DNA of 64,000 bases from Naegleria lovaniensis (lineage: Eukaryota > Heterolobosea > Eutetramitea > Acrasida > Naegleriidae), in assembly GCF_003324165.1 (NCBI RefSeq), contig NW_025407843.1, positions 1 to 64,000 of the forward strand, read 5' to 3'. This document shows, one piece after another, positions 50,243 through 60,262 of this stretch. The notes below the pieces were generated by a model, which saw only the letters and a program-made list of their open reading frames with translations, had not been told where the DNA came from and did no database searches. Within the stretch, counting starts at the first letter, position 1; each line of letters begins with the position of its first letter. The position numbers and the translations under genes were made by a program.

Positions 50243-51397
50243 ATGGAAGCTGAATTAGTGGTCATTGAAGAGGGCACTGTGCCTCTATACTGTGTAAGTA
50301 ATTGATTATTACCACAACAACAACATCATCAAACAACAATTTCAACACCTACACTAATCTTTACCTCAGCTTGGTGTTTCTGATTGTGATTCGAGTTGCG
50401 AAACAAATACTAATCACGTAAGTACTAGTGAATATCGTTCACCTTGTATTGATCTCAATTATCAAGGCCAATGAATCACCAGCATTGGATAGCCAATCCA
50501 CAACGAACCAGAGTACGAACAATGTAAGTATTATGTTTGTCCAGTATTCAGCAGTAACATATTTCACAAGATTCCTTCATCATCAAGCATCGAAATGAAC
50601 CCTTCTCACCCATCATCACCAGTAATGACTACCTCTACAGTATGTTTCAAATTTGTTACAATGTGTTTGCTTAACTTGTTCAGGAATGGATCTTCACAGA
50701 CGAAACTATATCATTTCCACCTTGCTGTCTGTTGCCTAGCACAAGCAGCTTCTCTGGTATTGTTGATGAGACACAATGTACGATAACACCAAACAACAAA
50801 TGTGATGATGACAATATTTCCCAACAGAGCAAAAAACGAAAATCAAGAACCACAGATGAAGCTGCTGAAGACACTCACAAGGAATATCAATTCACTTTAG
50901 AGAAAGGACTGTTTGAATTTGTACCAAAATATAATTCCTTTAAAGAAGTACCAGATGAGAAGAAACAAATTTATGGAATTATATGGGAACAGTTCGCCAA
51001 ATGTGCAAGAAATATTATTTATCAACATCTACAGATGAGATGTTCAAACTCCATCAGCCATGAAACGGTTGGGTGTTGCAACCCAAACGTGTTTTATCTT
51101 GCTCTGAGGGGAACAAAGGCTAAATATTACCAATGGTATCAAGACATTTTGTGGAATGGCCTAAAGAAGAGACAGAAGTGCATTCAATTCAGATTTACTG
51201 ACAGTGTTCCTCCTTTAGACAAATGCAAACATTGGTCTGAGTTGGAAATTACTCACTCACGTCTTACACGTAAATTCGGAAAGAAGATTACGAAACACAA
51301 GATGAAAATTGTATACATTTCTCTCACATGTAATGTGGAAACTAATCAAGTGTGGACGTCGTTCAAGTTTGACAAAGAATTCGAGTTTGTACAATAA
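50243..51397 (+). CDS. Orphan protein encoded by four in-phase mini-exons and one long exon
   Basis: Exons 50243..50293 (51 nt), 50370..50417 (48), 50467..50523 (57), 50571..50639 (69) and 50684..51397 join to give 312 aa. Every junction is phase 0, and each donor is GTAAGT or GTATGT. The N-terminal 75 residues are acidic or Ser/Thr-rich. A basic cluster (KKRKSR) then precedes a compact C-terminal domain of about 165 aa with Trp, Tyr and Cys (YGIIWEQFAKCARNIIYQHLQ, YYQWYQDILWNGLKKRQKCIQF, SRLTRKFGKKITKHKMKIVYISL). I do not recognise the domain. It could be DNA-binding (inference from the basic patches). The skippable exons would leave the frame intact, so alternative N termini are possible. 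Confidence 0.7.
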
Positions 51398-52131
51398 AAC
51401 AATTGAATTCAATCCTCAATACACTCTAAATCACAAAAAATGTCATCAAATTGAAACTTTTCATCACCGTCCACAAACCAAACCACATCTAACAACAACT
51501 TTTTTGAAGGTCAATCATATGGACTTTCAAATCAAAATCACCACACATGGTGTTCCTCTCCATTATCTTCTTTCAATGTGCAATCACCGTCATCTACCGG
51601 TTTCAGTAGCATTAATCCCGGCTCTTTTGATTCACCAAGAACATCACACCATCTTTCGAAAGAATTTATCTGATACAACCAAACCAATCCAATTCAATGA
51701 GCTATCAGAATATCCCTATTCAATATGGAGGATGTGAACATTTATTTCAAAATCATCAATCCTATTATCCACAATCTTCTCATAATTTCTCCACAATCCA
51801 ACATAACCTTGACAATCCGAACACATTATCATCTCAACCTTCACAACATGAAACCAATCAAACCAACATTCAAACACACAACAAAATACAACAATTACTT
51901 TGTCGATAAGCTAGCTTCACTCGCATAAAACAAAAGCGAGGAGGTCCACCGAGCACAGAAAACAAATTGAAAAATATTATTGATAATGCTGATCTCAATT
52001 TCTCTCAATTAAGCTCCAAGGAGATGCTGTTATTAAATCAAAGAACAAGAGTTTTTGCTTTTTGTTGTAATTTAATTTTTCAAGTTGACATTAATTTTCA
52101 CTCCAAAAAAAATGCCTTCACCAAAAGATGA
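51398..52131 (+). pseudogene. Decayed Asn/Gln-rich coding stretch
   Basis: Coding-like segments occur in order but in changing frames on the plus strand. A Ser/Asn-rich part (GQSYGLSNQNHHTWCSSPLS ... INPGSFDSPRTSHH) lies at about 51455-51682. MSYQNIPIQYGGCEHLF with Gln/His-rich sequence runs from 51697 to a stop at 51907-51909. The same frame continues with KRGGPPSTENKLKNIIDNADLNFSQL up to 52131. No standard introns link them. It may be the broken 3' part of the gene upstream or a separate pseudogene. Host-like composition and no repeats; not a recognised mobile element. Confidence 0.35.
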
Positions 52132-52229
52132 GGTCCAGTATTTTAAATCACACACCTAAACAACGATTACACAGCAACACCGTGGAACAACTTTGATGTA
52201 ACTTAGATACCAAGTGATCAGTACAAAAG

Positions 52230-52428
52230 ATGGATTTTTATCGTGTAACGAGAAACTTGTTGAACGGTGTAATGACGGTGAATGTGAGTATTATCATCAA
52301 CAATCAACCAATCCTTGTATAACGAAAGGCTGAAGAGAATTGCTTTCGAAACTTTAGTAACTGGCTTTGGTACAATAGGTGTGGTCATAATCAGGAGGAC
52401 AGTTTTAATGAACAAACAGCACTATTGA
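52230..52428 (+). CDS. Possible 48-aa single-span membrane protein
   Basis: The candidate is two exons, 52230..52283 and 52336..52428, with a 52-nt intron (GTGAGT...CTGAAG), both phase 0. The product begins MDFYRVTRNLLNGVMTVN and continues RIAFETLVTGFGTIGVVIIRR, a hydrophobic helix flanked by Arg, as in small subunits of mitochondrial inner-membrane complexes or translocases. I do not recognise the family. The intron length suits this genome, but the acceptor is ordinary and other frames are also open, so the model is tentative. It lies between the decayed stretch and a convergent R3H gene. Confidence 0.35.
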
Positions 52429-52593
52429 ATAAAACTTTACAAGATTCTGAACCAATCCCGGAGTTTCTGCATTTCGTTGTCAAAAAATTTTTGCCTTTTT
52501 GAGTCGAATTTTTTCGCTGGCAGTTTTCTTATGGCGTAGTTTGTGGTGTTTAACGATCGAAAGGCATGACAAGCGCAGTTTTGATTGCACGAT

Positions 52594-53826
52594 TTATTCA
52601 TGTTGTTTCTTCTTCCTGTAGTGCTTTACAAATGATTTCTTGTCCAATACAGTAATTTCGTTACCTTCATGCTTGAATAAATCATTGCCAATCATATAGG
52701 ATGGCTTTTCTGGCTTGGATTGAGCTAAATAAGTGGAGAGTAAATCTTTCGTTGTTTCATAGATTGGATATTGATCTGTCTCAACCAAATGCCGTCTTTT
52801 AGAAATGACCGTCACTCTTTGTGAATCAAAATCAGTGGAGAATGATTTCAAGCCATAAAATTGACACACGGCATGCGTAAGAAAACGCCTATGTGAATCT
52901 GTTAGTGCCAAAACCATGAAATTTCCTTTCAATCTCTCCACAAGACTTTCTTTGTTTTCTGATTCTTCTTCAATATTCGACTCTGCTTTTCTTTGGTTAA
53001 TAAAAGGAACTAAAATATCTTCTAAAAGTGAGATAAATTCGACATCGTATTGTCTCTGAAGAGCCTCTTTAGCTTGCTTATCAACTAATTTGTGATATCT
53101 TTCTTTCACACTCAATGCTTTGTATGGTTTCTGCTGTTTATGATGAAGTGATTGTGTATCTTCATATTCCCTCAATGCAGGCTCAATCACAGTTCTAAAG
53201 TGCTCAGTTGTGAAAATTTCTTCGTGTGGAATAACAAATAAACTCTTGTAGTCTTCCTCTGAAAGAATACCTCCATAGAAGCCATGTGAATCTTTAAATT
53301 CTTTGAAACTAGTCTTGAGGAATTTATCTTGTTGATATTGCAAATTCTTTTTACGAAGCTTCTTTTTCTTGTTTAATTCATTAGAAACTCCAATATGTGT
53401 GGTGGTTCCTGCTACATCAGTACCAGTCATGGGTGGATAGGAGTAATGCGCTGACGTAGATTCAATGTCGTTGCTGCTTGCATTACTGATTGGAATGTTA
53501 TCTGTGGTATTGCTTGTACCACTGATCGTTTCACTTCCAACATTGAGACCTGAAGAATGCAAACTATTCTTCAATCTTCTTCCACCTCTCAACACTGTGG
53601 AGTTTCTATCGATTCCGGCATGATCACCACTCAAATAACTCTCCGAGTCAAAGAAAATTTCGTCTTCATCAGTACCGGATAAGCCAGAACTGGAGTAATC
53701 AAGCTGTTGATTGGATGGGAGAGTGGTTCCATGACTATTGTGTTGAATAATGATCCTCTTGGTTCGGACTGGAGCAGTTGAAGGAACGTTGTCTTGATTT
53801 TGGCCAGTGGCAGGGTTTAAACTCAT
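52594..53826 (-). CDS. R3H-domain protein
   Basis: The frame extends upstream, but I choose ATG 53826 because it follows an A-run (AAAAAAATG), as in neighbours; this gives about 410 aa. The N-terminal 150 residues are Ser/Thr/Asn-rich. A basic KKKKLRKKNLQYQQDKFL and a helical region follow. Near residue 325, ALTDSHRRFLTHAVCQFYGLKSFS has the R-x(3)-H signature and hydrophobic spacing of an R3H single-strand nucleic-acid-binding domain, then VTVISKRRHL. The overall layout recalls R3HDM4/R3H-associated proteins (inference). The C terminus is basic (KHYRKKKQHE). A TTTCGCGC E2F-like word lies 150 bp upstream. Confidence 0.65.
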   Translation of the reverse strand: MSLNPATGQNQDNVPSTAPVRTKRIIIQHNSHGTTLPSNQQLDYSSSGLSGTDEDEIFFDSESYLSGDHAGIDRNSTVLRGGRRLKNSLHSSGLNVGSETISGTSNTTDNIPISNASSNDIESTSAHYSYPPMTGTDVAGTTTHIGVSNELNKKKKLRKKNLQYQQDKFLKTSFKEFKDSHGFYGGILSEEDYKSLFVIPHEEIFTTEHFRTVIEPALREYEDTQSLHHKQQKPYKALSVKERYHKLVDKQAKEALQRQYDVEFISLLEDILVPFINQRKAESNIEEESENKESLVERLKGNFMVLALTDSHRRFLTHAVCQFYGLKSFSTDFDSQRVTVISKRRHLVETDQYPIYETTKDLLSTYLAQSKPEKPSYMIGNDLFKHEGNEITVLDKKSFVKHYRKKKQHE

Positions 53827-54245
53827 TTTTTTGGGATTGGGTTGTTTCAACCTGAAATTGAACTCGTTTACCAAGGATGCAATAAGTTTGCAAGCTGGTG
53901 AGGTGTTATCTGTGGTCTCTCCAATTGTACCATAAACAATTCAATGGTTCACACGCTTGACCTTGAAATTGTCTAATTTCGCGCTTTACGTTGTGAAATC
54001 AAAAATATTTCTAGTTTCCACAACCCAAAATACACGGAGCGCTCGGCCGAAGGAAAAGAGGGTGAGTCATGTCATTTTCTTTAATACTTGCAATGATGAA
54101 ACAAATTGTGCCGCCTCAGGCGGAATGATATATGTCGATAAACACTCCTAATGACCTTTAATTCTGACTCCAAGATGAAGAATGAAAGCGAACTATCTCC
54201 CAATCGCAAAGCCAATGTTGAGTTTTATTTTGTTTTACAAACAAA
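53827..54245. other. Bidirectional promoter region
   Basis: This gap of about 420 bp separates the divergent R3H gene and the predicted tail-anchored orphan. It contains TTTCGCGC at 53977-53984, an E2F-like octamer, and no convincing gene. Confidence 0.4.
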
Positions 54246-55850
54246 ATGCTCAACGCTTGCACAGAAACATATTTTCGTAGAGGAGGTTTGAATAGCTTCC
54301 AAAAACACATGTGGTGGTTACGACCACGAGATGGGGCGGTGGTTCTTCCGATGATGATTTCTTCTCCTTTCAACAACAAGCAACTTTATTCATCACCAAG
54401 CACTATCATGATGAAATCATTACAGAAAGAATCAACATCCCGAAAATTGTTTCATCAATCCTTGAAATATTTGTCTTTTTCTCCATACACGAAAGAAAAT
54501 GATCGAGGTGATGCATCAGCATTCCTGGAGGCAGAATTTTCTTCACTCTATCCCAAAATCAAAACTACTCAAACTTTTTCAGTGCTGTATAGTGGCCAGG
54601 TATTTTCAGATTTAGCCCTTTCGGACCCTATCTATTATAAAATTAAATTAATTTTAAATCATTCATTATTTCTTGGAGTGGATAAACCAAGCAGACGATT
54701 TTTATATGAAAGGTTGAAACAAGATGGACCTGAAATTGCATTAAAAGTACCGTTACCGTCTATAATGGAGTTGGTTGGACTTACTGAACAAGAATTGCTC
54801 ATTATTGAGAACAAGTTGGAAATTTATCAACAACCTACGACTAACAATTCTCCAACACACGCCTCGTTGGAGAATTTGTTGGATCACTGTAGTGCTCTGT
54901 GCAAAAAGATTTTCCATCTCTTAAAGACCAAGGAAGAGAGAAAAGCTGACATTTATTTCAGAAGATTACATGTAAAGCTAAAAGAATTAGGAGTTGAAAC
55001 ATTGGAGGCACAACAAGAGCATCCAACTGTTTGTTTTTTATATAACAAGAGACATTTAATTGACGCCGAAAAAGAATTCCTCAAATGCAACGATGAGCTC
55101 ATGAAAATACAAGATTCGATGAGCCCAACCGAGTTTCAAAATGACAAAGAGGTCAACAGAAAGAAGGCATCAGATGCTTCCAAGGTGGAACTTTATGCAA
55201 AATATTTGATTGGAGATTTGCAGTTCAGGAAAGCCATTTATTTTCTTGGATTGGCATCTGATGTTGCTGAGTTAAGTGTTGAGAAACATTCAAAACATTT
55301 TTCTGCAGCAGAATTAGACATGTTGAGAGTGGACAGAGAGCGTCGATATTATCAACTAGCTCAATTATATACATTTGTTGCTACTCTGGCAAGGGAATAT
55401 TCTGGTTTAACAAAATTTTTTGGAAACGATGGAGTTGCTTCATACACTTTGGAAGATAGCAAAGTTTTACACACATTTTTATTACACGCATTTTCAATAC
55501 AGGTCAAGAAGGACCGCCAACTGAAATCAGCATTTAGACAAACAGCAGATTTATATTCCTTCATGGCAGGTAAAAAGCTACGAGATTTGAAACAAAAATG
55601 TCCTTCTATGGAACAGAAATATCCTCTCATCAAATTATTTCGTCAACAGTATCTAAGATCCATGTTGCCATCTCGAATTAAGAAATTACTTATTGCCCTA
55701 GGAATTTGTTTATTGCTGTACGCCATGAAAAAGCTATGGGATGAAAGGCAGAAAAGAAAAAAAGATGAATTAGAGTTTAACATTCAGAAACAAGAATACT
55801 TCTCTAAAGCAATATCAAATCGCTACAAAATTGACGATGATGATACTTGA
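54246..55850 (+). CDS. Orphan helical protein with C-terminal membrane anchor
   Basis: A single-exon ORF of 534 aa starts with ATG in ACAAAATG. The N terminus contains Arg but few acids in the first 40 residues (YFRRGGLNSFQKHMWWLRPRDG), which may be a mitochondrial targeting sequence. The bulk is helical and charged, with no recognised motif. Near the end, SRIKKLLIALGICLLLYAMKKLW is a single 18-residue hydrophobic span flanked by basic residues, followed by a 38-residue polar tail. This suggests anchoring in a mitochondrial or ER membrane with the bulk on one side. Distant resemblance to TPR/helical-repeat proteins cannot be excluded. Function unknown. Confidence 0.7.
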   Translation: MLNACTETYFRRGGLNSFQKHMWWLRPRDGAVVLPMMISSPFNNKQLYSSPSTIMMKSLQKESTSRKLFHQSLKYLSFSPYTKENDRGDASAFLEAEFSSLYPKIKTTQTFSVLYSGQVFSDLALSDPIYYKIKLILNHSLFLGVDKPSRRFLYERLKQDGPEIALKVPLPSIMELVGLTEQELLIIENKLEIYQQPTTNNSPTHASLENLLDHCSALCKKIFHLLKTKEERKADIYFRRLHVKLKELGVETLEAQQEHPTVCFLYNKRHLIDAEKEFLKCNDELMKIQDSMSPTEFQNDKEVNRKKASDASKVELYAKYLIGDLQFRKAIYFLGLASDVAELSVEKHSKHFSAAELDMLRVDRERRYYQLAQLYTFVATLAREYSGLTKFFGNDGVASYTLEDSKVLHTFLLHAFSIQVKKDRQLKSAFRQTADLYSFMAGKKLRDLKQKCPSMEQKYPLIKLFRQQYLRSMLPSRIKKLLIALGICLLLYAMKKLWDERQKRKKDELEFNIQKQEYFSKAISNRYKIDDDDT

Positions 55851-56080
55851 ATCTGTTGGGCTCACAAAAATAGTTGAATGCCCATTCAACGACGAAATGC
55901 AACCTCAAGATCAAGCAAGACAAGAATAAATTTCATCAAAAAAAAAATTCACTTTTGCTTGATTTATTCACATATCCTTGGCCACACAAATTCATCATCA
56001 CGATTTTACAATCACCATTTTAAATTATTATTGATATTACCATAACAACCCATTTTAAAACATCACTAATATCAACTACC

Positions 56081-59000
56081 ATGTCCCTGACGCATATAAC
56101 TTCCGAGAAACTTCATCAAACACAACAATGTACAAACAATGTTCGGAATATTTGTATCATTGCTCACGTTGACCACGGTAAAACGACACTATCGGATTTT
56201 CTTGTTTCCAGTAATGGAATTATTTCTACAAATCTTGCAGGCAAAATGAGATATATGGATAGCACAGCATATGAACAAGAAAAGCGAATTACAATGAAAT
56301 CCAGTGCTATTTGTTTATTGTATCGCAGAAAGGAAGAGGCATCTGAAGCATCCTCTTCACAACAATCTAATTTATCAACAACAACAACTACTTCTAAAGA
56401 TTACGTCATTAACTTGATTGACTCTCCAGGACATGTCGATTTCAGTAGCGAAGTATCGACAGCAGCACGTCTCAGTGATGGATGTCTTGTCTTGGTTGAT
56501 GTTGTCGAGGGTGTTTGTACTCAAACAAGAACAGTTCTAGAACAAGCATTCAGAGAACACATTAAACCATGCTTGGTTTTAAACAAAATCGACCGATTAA
56601 TTTTGGAAAAACAAATGACTCCAATGGAGGCTTACCGACAAATGTTACACATTTTGCAACAAGTCAATGTTTTGATGACAACATTTGTGACTGCACAACT
56701 ATTTAAAAAAATTAATACAGATGAAGAGTCACAGAATAACAACAAGGAAAGAACTGAAAACAGTGAGGATGCAACAAAATCCACACAAGTGTATTCAAAT
56801 GTGTTTGACGAGTATCAAGTGGATAGCAATGATTTCTTTTCCCCTCAAAAAGGAAACGTTTTGTTTGCTAGTGCTTATGATGGTTGGGGATTTAGAATTA
56901 ACGAATTTGCTGACTTATTTGCCAAGAAGATGGGAATGAATAAGAACACTCTACAACAGACATTGTGGGGTGATTGCTATCTCAACGCTAAAAAGAAAAC
57001 CATTTCTAAAAAGCCACTACGTGACGACCAGCCCAACATGTTTGTTCAATTTATCTTGCAAAACATTTACAATGCATACGACTGTGTTTTAGTGAATAGA
57101 GATGAAGAGAAGATTAAGAAAATGATTCAATCGCTAGAGCTGAATTTATCAAAGGCATTCCTCTCCAAGAATGATCACAAGACTCAATTGAAAACATTGA
57201 TGAATCAATGGTTGCCACTTTCAGACTCTATTTTGGAAATGGTAGTGACTAAATTACCAAATCCTCAAGAGGCACAAAGAGAACGTATTTTGGATTTGAT
57301 TCCAGAATTGAAAACTGTGGATGAAAATGAATCTGCTCAAGACAATGTTCCACTGGATGGTGTTGCCTCTGACAACAAGTTATCGAAACTAATTCATGAA
57401 ATTAGATCACAAAGAAGAAAGTTAAAGAAGAATTTATTGGAATGTGACAAGAGTGATAACGCAGAAGTCATGATCTTTGTTTCTAAAATGTTTGAGGCAG
57501 ATGAGCTGCCAACACAAGGAGGATCTTCATCCAAGATCGATCACATTCAACTCCAACGAGAACGATTGAAAAAGTTGAGAGAAGAGAGATTGAAGCAAAG
57601 GAGCATGCAAGGTCAAACATCACTTGACACATCTGAAACAAGCGTATTGGACGAGCAACAACAAGATCAGCAACAACAGACGACGTTATCTGAGGCCACT
57701 TCTACGAGTGAATCCAGCAATGCGGATGATGAGCAAAAGAAGTCAGTTTCCTTTGAATTGCCACCTTCCTACACGAACACGAGCGAAGGCGACGATGAAG
57801 AAGAAGGAGGCACGAATGGTGCAACCTCAACAGCAGCCATTACTACCAACAAGTTAGTGGCATTTTGTAGAATTTTCAGTGGAACGATCCGAGTTGGACA
57901 AACATTACACATTCTTGGCCCAAGATACAATGCATCTTCTCCCAACGAAGATCGCACTGAATTCAAAGTGGAAAGATTATATCTTCTCATGGGTAGAGGA
58001 TTGGAGTGTGTGGACAGTGTTGCTGCTGGTAACGTATTTGGAATGGGAGGAGTTGGAAAACACATTCTCAAAACAGCCACCATCTCCTCAAGTATTTATT
58101 CACCCATCTTCTCTTCCATGTACATTCAATCCATTCCCATTGTCAGATTTGCCATTGAACCTAAAAATTTAATGGACATGCCCAAACTTGTCCGTGGATT
58201 GAAATTATTGAATCAAGCAGATCCCTCTGTTGAGGTTCTCGTTCAAGAAACTGGAGAGCATGTGATTGTTACGGCTGGTGAAGTCCATGCAGAACGTTGC
58301 ATTCGAGATTTGAATGAGAAATTTGCCAAAGTACCCATCACAGTCTCTCCTCCATTGGTGAGTTTTAGAGAAACGATTGTAGAGCCACCTCAAATTCTTA
58401 CGACTGAGAGTGGTGCTGGAGTATCTGCCTCCTCAAACTCACAACTTCCTTCTATTGCCAAAAAGAAAACAGCAAATAAGAAGTGGACCATTCTCATTAA
58501 GGCCATTCCTCTCCCAGACAACATTGCATCGTTTATTGACAAGCATAGAGATGACTTGAGAGCTTACTTTTCACATCATGATTTGAAGAGAACTGCAGTC
58601 TTTGTCACTTCTGAAGTCATTGATCAATTGAGAATGGAATTTGTGAAAGCCGGAAAACAATGGGAACAGGAATGGGAGAATTTGTGGTGCTTGGGCCCTC
58701 GACGTATTGGCCCAAATATTCTTTTGAATCACATTAGTGATTACAGAGCTCCATACTTTGAACCATTGCATAAGCAAATTTCAAACATGTTGTTATCGAG
58801 TGGTGTGAAGCACAATGAAACTCCAAATGATGACAAGACCATGAGTAACTTGGAGGAAGCAAAAGAAAAGGACCCTCATTCCATAATGACACTCTCAACC
58901 ACTTTGGCAACACCATCCACAACACTCACTCCTGAACAACAACAGCGAGTGGAATTATTGAAACAGTACGATCATTCATTCATTTCTGGTTTTCAATTAG

Positions 59001-59755
59001 CAACAGCATCTGGACCCTTGTGTGACGAGCCCATGTATGGAGTATGTTTTTGTGTAGAGGATGTGATTTTTGAAGAGAAGGATACTGTACAGGGATCTTC
59101 ACCTTCGCATGGCTCTGTTTCACCACAAGTGAACACTAATGATACATCGATTTCACCAAGTGCTCAACAATCAACAGAGATGAATACTGCTCTCACTTCT
59201 CCTCAATCCATAACTCAGGTCACAGACTATAGTCAAAATGATGTTGGAGGTCCATTTACAGGTCAAATTATGAGTGCTGTGAAAAGTGCATGTCGTAAAG
59301 CATTTGATTCAAGCCCAAGAAGACTTGTCGAAGCCATGTATCATTGTGAAATTCAAGCAACCAATGAAAGTGTTGGCTCCGTGTGTGACGTATTACGAAG
59401 ACGTCGTGCCAAGATTTATTCCGACGACATGGAGGAAGGAAGTAATTTATTCATTATTCAATGTTATTTACCTGTTGCTGAAAGTTTTGGATTTGCTGAA
59501 GAATTGAGAACAAAAACAAGTGGTGCTGCTCAACCTCAAATTGCCTTTTCACATTGGCAAATTTTGGAAGTGGATCCATTCTATGTTCCAACCACAGAGG
59601 ATGAATTGGAAGAGTGGGGAGAAAGAGGACTTGCAAATATACCAAATATTGCTAAGCAATACATTGATCAAGTGAGAAAGAGAAAGGGATTAATGTTGGA
59701 TAAGAAGATTGTGGAATTTGGAGAAAAACAACGAACACTTTCCAAGAAGAAGTAA
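56081..59755 (+). CDS. EFL1: Elongation factor-like GTPase 1 (60S ribosome maturation)
   Basis: A single-exon ORF of 1,224 aa. The GTPase has AHVDHGKTT (residues 29-37), DSPGHVDFSS (114-123) and NKID (168-171), with the EF-2-type switch AGKMRYMDSTAYEQEKRITMKSSA. Unlike EF-2 it has a long, Gln/Ser/Glu-rich insertion in domain II (about residues 475-590), as in EFL1/RIA1. EF-2-like domains III-V follow (GEVHAERCIRDL, VSFRETI, GPFTGQIMSAVKSACRKAF, RRLVEAMYHCEIQATNESVG). The histidine-bearing diphthamide tip of EF-2 is not evident. EFL1 acts with SBDS to release eIF6 from cytosolic pre-60S subunits. A second Ser/Thr-rich insertion lies around residues 920-1040. Confidence 0.93.
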   Translation: MSLTHITSEKLHQTQQCTNNVRNICIIAHVDHGKTTLSDFLVSSNGIISTNLAGKMRYMDSTAYEQEKRITMKSSAICLLYRRKEEASEASSSQQSNLSTTTTTSKDYVINLIDSPGHVDFSSEVSTAARLSDGCLVLVDVVEGVCTQTRTVLEQAFREHIKPCLVLNKIDRLILEKQMTPMEAYRQMLHILQQVNVLMTTFVTAQLFKKINTDEESQNNNKERTENSEDATKSTQVYSNVFDEYQVDSNDFFSPQKGNVLFASAYDGWGFRINEFADLFAKKMGMNKNTLQQTLWGDCYLNAKKKTISKKPLRDDQPNMFVQFILQNIYNAYDCVLVNRDEEKIKKMIQSLELNLSKAFLSKNDHKTQLKTLMNQWLPLSDSILEMVVTKLPNPQEAQRERILDLIPELKTVDENESAQDNVPLDGVASDNKLSKLIHEIRSQRRKLKKNLLECDKSDNAEVMIFVSKMFEADELPTQGGSSSKIDHIQLQRERLKKLREERLKQRSMQGQTSLDTSETSVLDEQQQDQQQQTTLSEATSTSESSNADDEQKKSVSFELPPSYTNTSEGDDEEEGGTNGATSTAAITTNKLVAFCRIFSGTIRVGQTLHILGPRYNASSPNEDRTEFKVERLYLLMGRGLECVDSVAAGNVFGMGGVGKHILKTATISSSIYSPIFSSMYIQSIPIVRFAIEPKNLMDMPKLVRGLKLLNQADPSVEVLVQETGEHVIVTAGEVHAERCIRDLNEKFAKVPITVSPPLVSFRETIVEPPQILTTESGAGVSASSNSQLPSIAKKKTANKKWTILIKAIPLPDNIASFIDKHRDDLRAYFSHHDLKRTAVFVTSEVIDQLRMEFVKAGKQWEQEWENLWCLGPRRIGPNILLNHISDYRAPYFEPLHKQISNMLLSSGVKHNETPNDDKTMSNLEEAKEKDPHSIMTLSTTLATPSTTLTPEQQQRVELLKQYDHSFISGFQLATASGPLCDEPMYGVCFCVEDVIFEEKDTVQGSSPSHGSVSPQVNTNDTSISPSAQQSTEMNTALTSPQSITQVTDYSQNDVGGPFTGQIMSAVKSACRKAFDSSPRRLVEAMYHCEIQATNESVGSVCDVLRRRRAKIYSDDMEEGSNLFIIQCYLPVAESFGFAEELRTKTSGAAQPQIAFSHWQILEVDPFYVPTTEDELEEWGERGLANIPNIAKQYIDQVRKRKGLMLDKKIVEFGEKQRTLSKKK

Positions 59756-59925
59756 ATGAGCAGCTTCTAAACGCTGTTGAGATGTTGACAAATGGCCGCT
59801 AATAAGCCGAAATGAAATATTATTAATTTTAAATTATTTAATTATTGAATCAAAGAATTAAAACCAAAAAATTCCCATCATTCAATAATCAGATTAATCC
59901 TGCCTGTTCACACCATTGTAAAGAA

Positions 59926-60174
59926 ATGAAATCACAAGATACTAGCAGAATGTATTTGCACATTCTTTCAGTTTGGCTCATCATGTTCATTTCGACGGAA
60001 TCTTTCATGTCCGAACAATCCACTTTTGGAGGACACATGGTTGAGGGATGCATTGTTTACACTACAGCAGAAATCGTGCTCAACGAGCTCACAGATGTCT
60101 ACTTTGAGCGAAAGCTTGACCCAGAAACTGGTTATGATGAACTAGTCATCTTCCCAAATATTAACAAATTGTAG
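59926..60174 (+). CDS. Small hypothetical protein
   Basis: An 82-aa open frame from ATG 59926 has a hydrophobic stretch (MYLHILSVWLIMFIST), then a coding-like end (YFERKLDPETGYDELVIFPN). A shorter start at ATG 60008 (MSEQSTFGG...) would give 55 aa without the hydrophobic part. It is convergent with the PIWI gene, whose stop lies 90 bp further on. No family is recognised. It may be real, or the last exon of a gene with unrecognised upstream exons. Confidence 0.4.
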   Translation: MKSQDTSRMYLHILSVWLIMFISTESFMSEQSTFGGHMVEGCIVYTTAEIVLNELTDVYFERKLDPETGYDELVIFPNINKL

Positions 60175-60262
60175 TCTTCACATGGTACAAATTCACAAAT
60201 TAGAAAAGAAAAATTGTTTTTATTATTTACAATGTGTAGATCCATCACTGTCATGATCAAGC

